In this document: positions 12,594 to 13,589 of the stretch, piece by piece
Layout of the letters: the number at the start of each line of letters is the position of its first letter
How positions within the stretch are numbered: the stretch's first letter is position 1
From: Candidatus Zhuqueibacterota bacterium
GTDB taxonomy: Bacteria; Zhuqueibacterota; Zhuqueibacteria; Residuimicrobiales; Residuimicrobiaceae
DNA length: 13,589 bases
Assembly: GCA_016934435.1 (NCBI GenBank)
Contig: JAFGSU010000038.1
Location: 1-13,589, forward strand
Reading direction: 5' to 3'
Notes under the pieces: generated by a model
The model's database searches: none
What the model was told of the DNA's origin: nothing
What the model saw: the letters and a program-made list of their open reading frames with translations, nothing else
Translations under genes and position numbers: made by a program

Positions 12594-13589
12594 ATGAAGA
12601 TCAAAACACATGATTACCATCAGAGCGGCAGAGCGCACAATCGAACAGAGAAGGTGCGGCGATTTTTTCTATCTGTCGCCCTGTTGCTTGTTGTTTTTCT
12701 GACCGAGGCGCCGGCCGGCAGTCTACTGATCACGTGGGCAGCCAACACCGAAGCGGATTTGGCGGGTTATCGCATCTATTACGGCATAGAGTCGTCCAAC
12801 TATACCGATATGAAGGATGTCGGTAACGTCACCTCTTATGTACTGGATGGGCTCGAGGTCGGGCAGACTTATTATATCGTGGTGACAGCGTATGACTTTA
12901 ACAATAACGAGAGCGCCCCCTCTCTGCAGGTATCTGCCATGGTCGCACAGGCCGATATCTATGTGGAGGCAGTGGAAACCGGCATTCATTTGCGCTGGAC
13001 CTCATTACCGGGCGCCGATCGATATGAAGTGTACAGCGATGCCGATCCCTACTTTCTACCGTCCACGCCAATCGCCAGTCTGACCACCAATGAATATACC
13101 GATCCCTTTGATCGTCAGGCGCCGTATCTGGCCCGCTATTACACGGTGAAAGCCTACAATGAAGCTCAGACGATCTATACCTTTGACCGGGTCGGTGCTT
13201 TTAATTTAACCCTGAGCTATCCGAAGAATCTCGTTTCTTTGCCTCTGATTCCAAGCGATTTATCCCTGAACAGGATTCTGGGGGCGCAATTGAGCGGTGC
13301 AACCAATTCAGTTATGGCCGACAAGATACTCTACTGGAACGGTAACGACTTTGAAATCGCATGGTTGGTGGAAGGCAGCGGCAGTATCATGGATGGCAAG
13401 TGGGTGACGCAAGCGGGGGACCAGATATCCGCACTGCAACTGGATCCCGATCGTTCTTTCTGGATATGGTTGTACACCTATCCATCGGACTCTATAATCA
13501 CGGTCGCCGGTAAAGTCTCCGATACGGCAGATCGACTTGTTACGCTGCAGCAGGGTATGAATTTCATCGGTACCTGTTACCCGGTGGCG
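12594..13589 (+). CDS. secreted protein with two fibronectin type III domains (3'-truncated by window edge)
   Basis: The frame is open from ATG at 12594 to the window edge, giving 332 residues. AAGGAG at 12577 lies 11 nt upstream. A long basic n-region (residues 1-23), a hydrophobic core (24-37) and APAG at 39-42 form a signal peptide. Residues about 43-115 are an FN3 domain (SLLITWAANTEADLAGYRIYYG ending in TYYIVVTAYDFNNNES, read as separate strands). About 122-200 is a second FN3 domain (IHLRWTSLPGADRYEVY). From about 205 on, NLVSLPLIP, ADKILYWNG and MNFIGTCYPV suggest a beta-rich surface domain common in secreted FCB proteins, where it often precedes a sorting tail. Function is unknown; such proteins are usually cell-surface adhesins or matrix components. 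The sigma-54-like promoter 90-115 bases upstream suggests control by the neighbouring NtrC-type regulator. Confidence 0.85.
   Translation, partial: MKIKTHDYHQSGRAHNRTEKVRRFFLSVALLLVVFLTEAPAGSLLITWAANTEADLAGYRIYYGIESSNYTDMKDVGNVTSYVLDGLEVGQTYYIVVTAYDFNNNESAPSLQVSAMVAQADIYVEAVETGIHLRWTSLPGADRYEVYSDADPYFLPSTPIASLTTNEYTDPFDRQAPYLARYYTVKAYNEAQTIYTFDRVGAFNLTLSYPKNLVSLPLIPSDLSLNRILGAQLSGATNSVMADKILYWNGNDFEIAWLVEGSGSIMDGKWVTQAGDQISALQLDPDRSFWIWLYTYPSDSIITVAGKVSDTADRLVTLQQGMNFIGTCYPVA

Overview
The window looks like a chromosomal segment of a bacterium from the FCB superphylum, probably a Calditrichota/KSB1-like lineage. The best clue is the C-terminus of the secreted glycoside hydrolase, which carries a YPNPFN-type sorting/FlgD-Ig domain typical of that group. 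A clade-III 6-phosphofructokinase, a secreted fibronectin-III protein and roughly 50% GC genes separated by very AT-rich spacers fit this. The taxonomic call is inference from protein style only.

Layout. (1) 2-664 (+): 3' part of a 6-phosphofructokinase gene. (2) 691-2149 (+): a sigma-54-type promoter, a long leader with a TGTGA-N6-TCAC palindrome, and a MinD/ParA-family ATPase with an N-terminal GYF-like domain and a C-terminal four-cysteine cluster. (3) 2243-6442 (-): a large secreted GH13 alpha-amylase-family enzyme and, upstream of it, a fusion of a YlxR (DUF448) domain to endonuclease III. (4) 6584-10959 (+): a strong sigma-70-type promoter, two soluble histidine kinases, an NtrC-type sigma-54 activator and a textbook terminator. 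(5) 11189-11800 (+): a weaker sigma-54-type promoter and a stand-alone degenerate receiver-domain protein. (6) 11801-12593: gene-poor. It holds a probable 139-bp MITE-like element with perfect 13-bp terminal inverted repeats and a 5-bp target duplication, a doubtful minus-strand small ORF, a long AT-rich inverted repeat and a second excellent sigma-54-type promoter. (7) 12594-end (+): a secreted protein with two FN3 domains, cut by the window edge.

The main integrative idea is a local sigma-54 regulon. Three + strand, intergenic sites share the 8-mer TGGCATAA with correct -24/-12 geometry. They precede the MinD-like ATPase, the orphan receiver and the FN3 secreted protein, while the two-kinase/NtrC-type operon that could activate them sits between. 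An 11-nt motif, ATTTAGTAAAT, lies in the kinase operon promoter and twice (once inverted, one mismatch) upstream of the FN3 gene's sigma-54 promoter, so it is a candidate activator site. All promoter, operator and regulon assignments were read by eye and not tested computationally.
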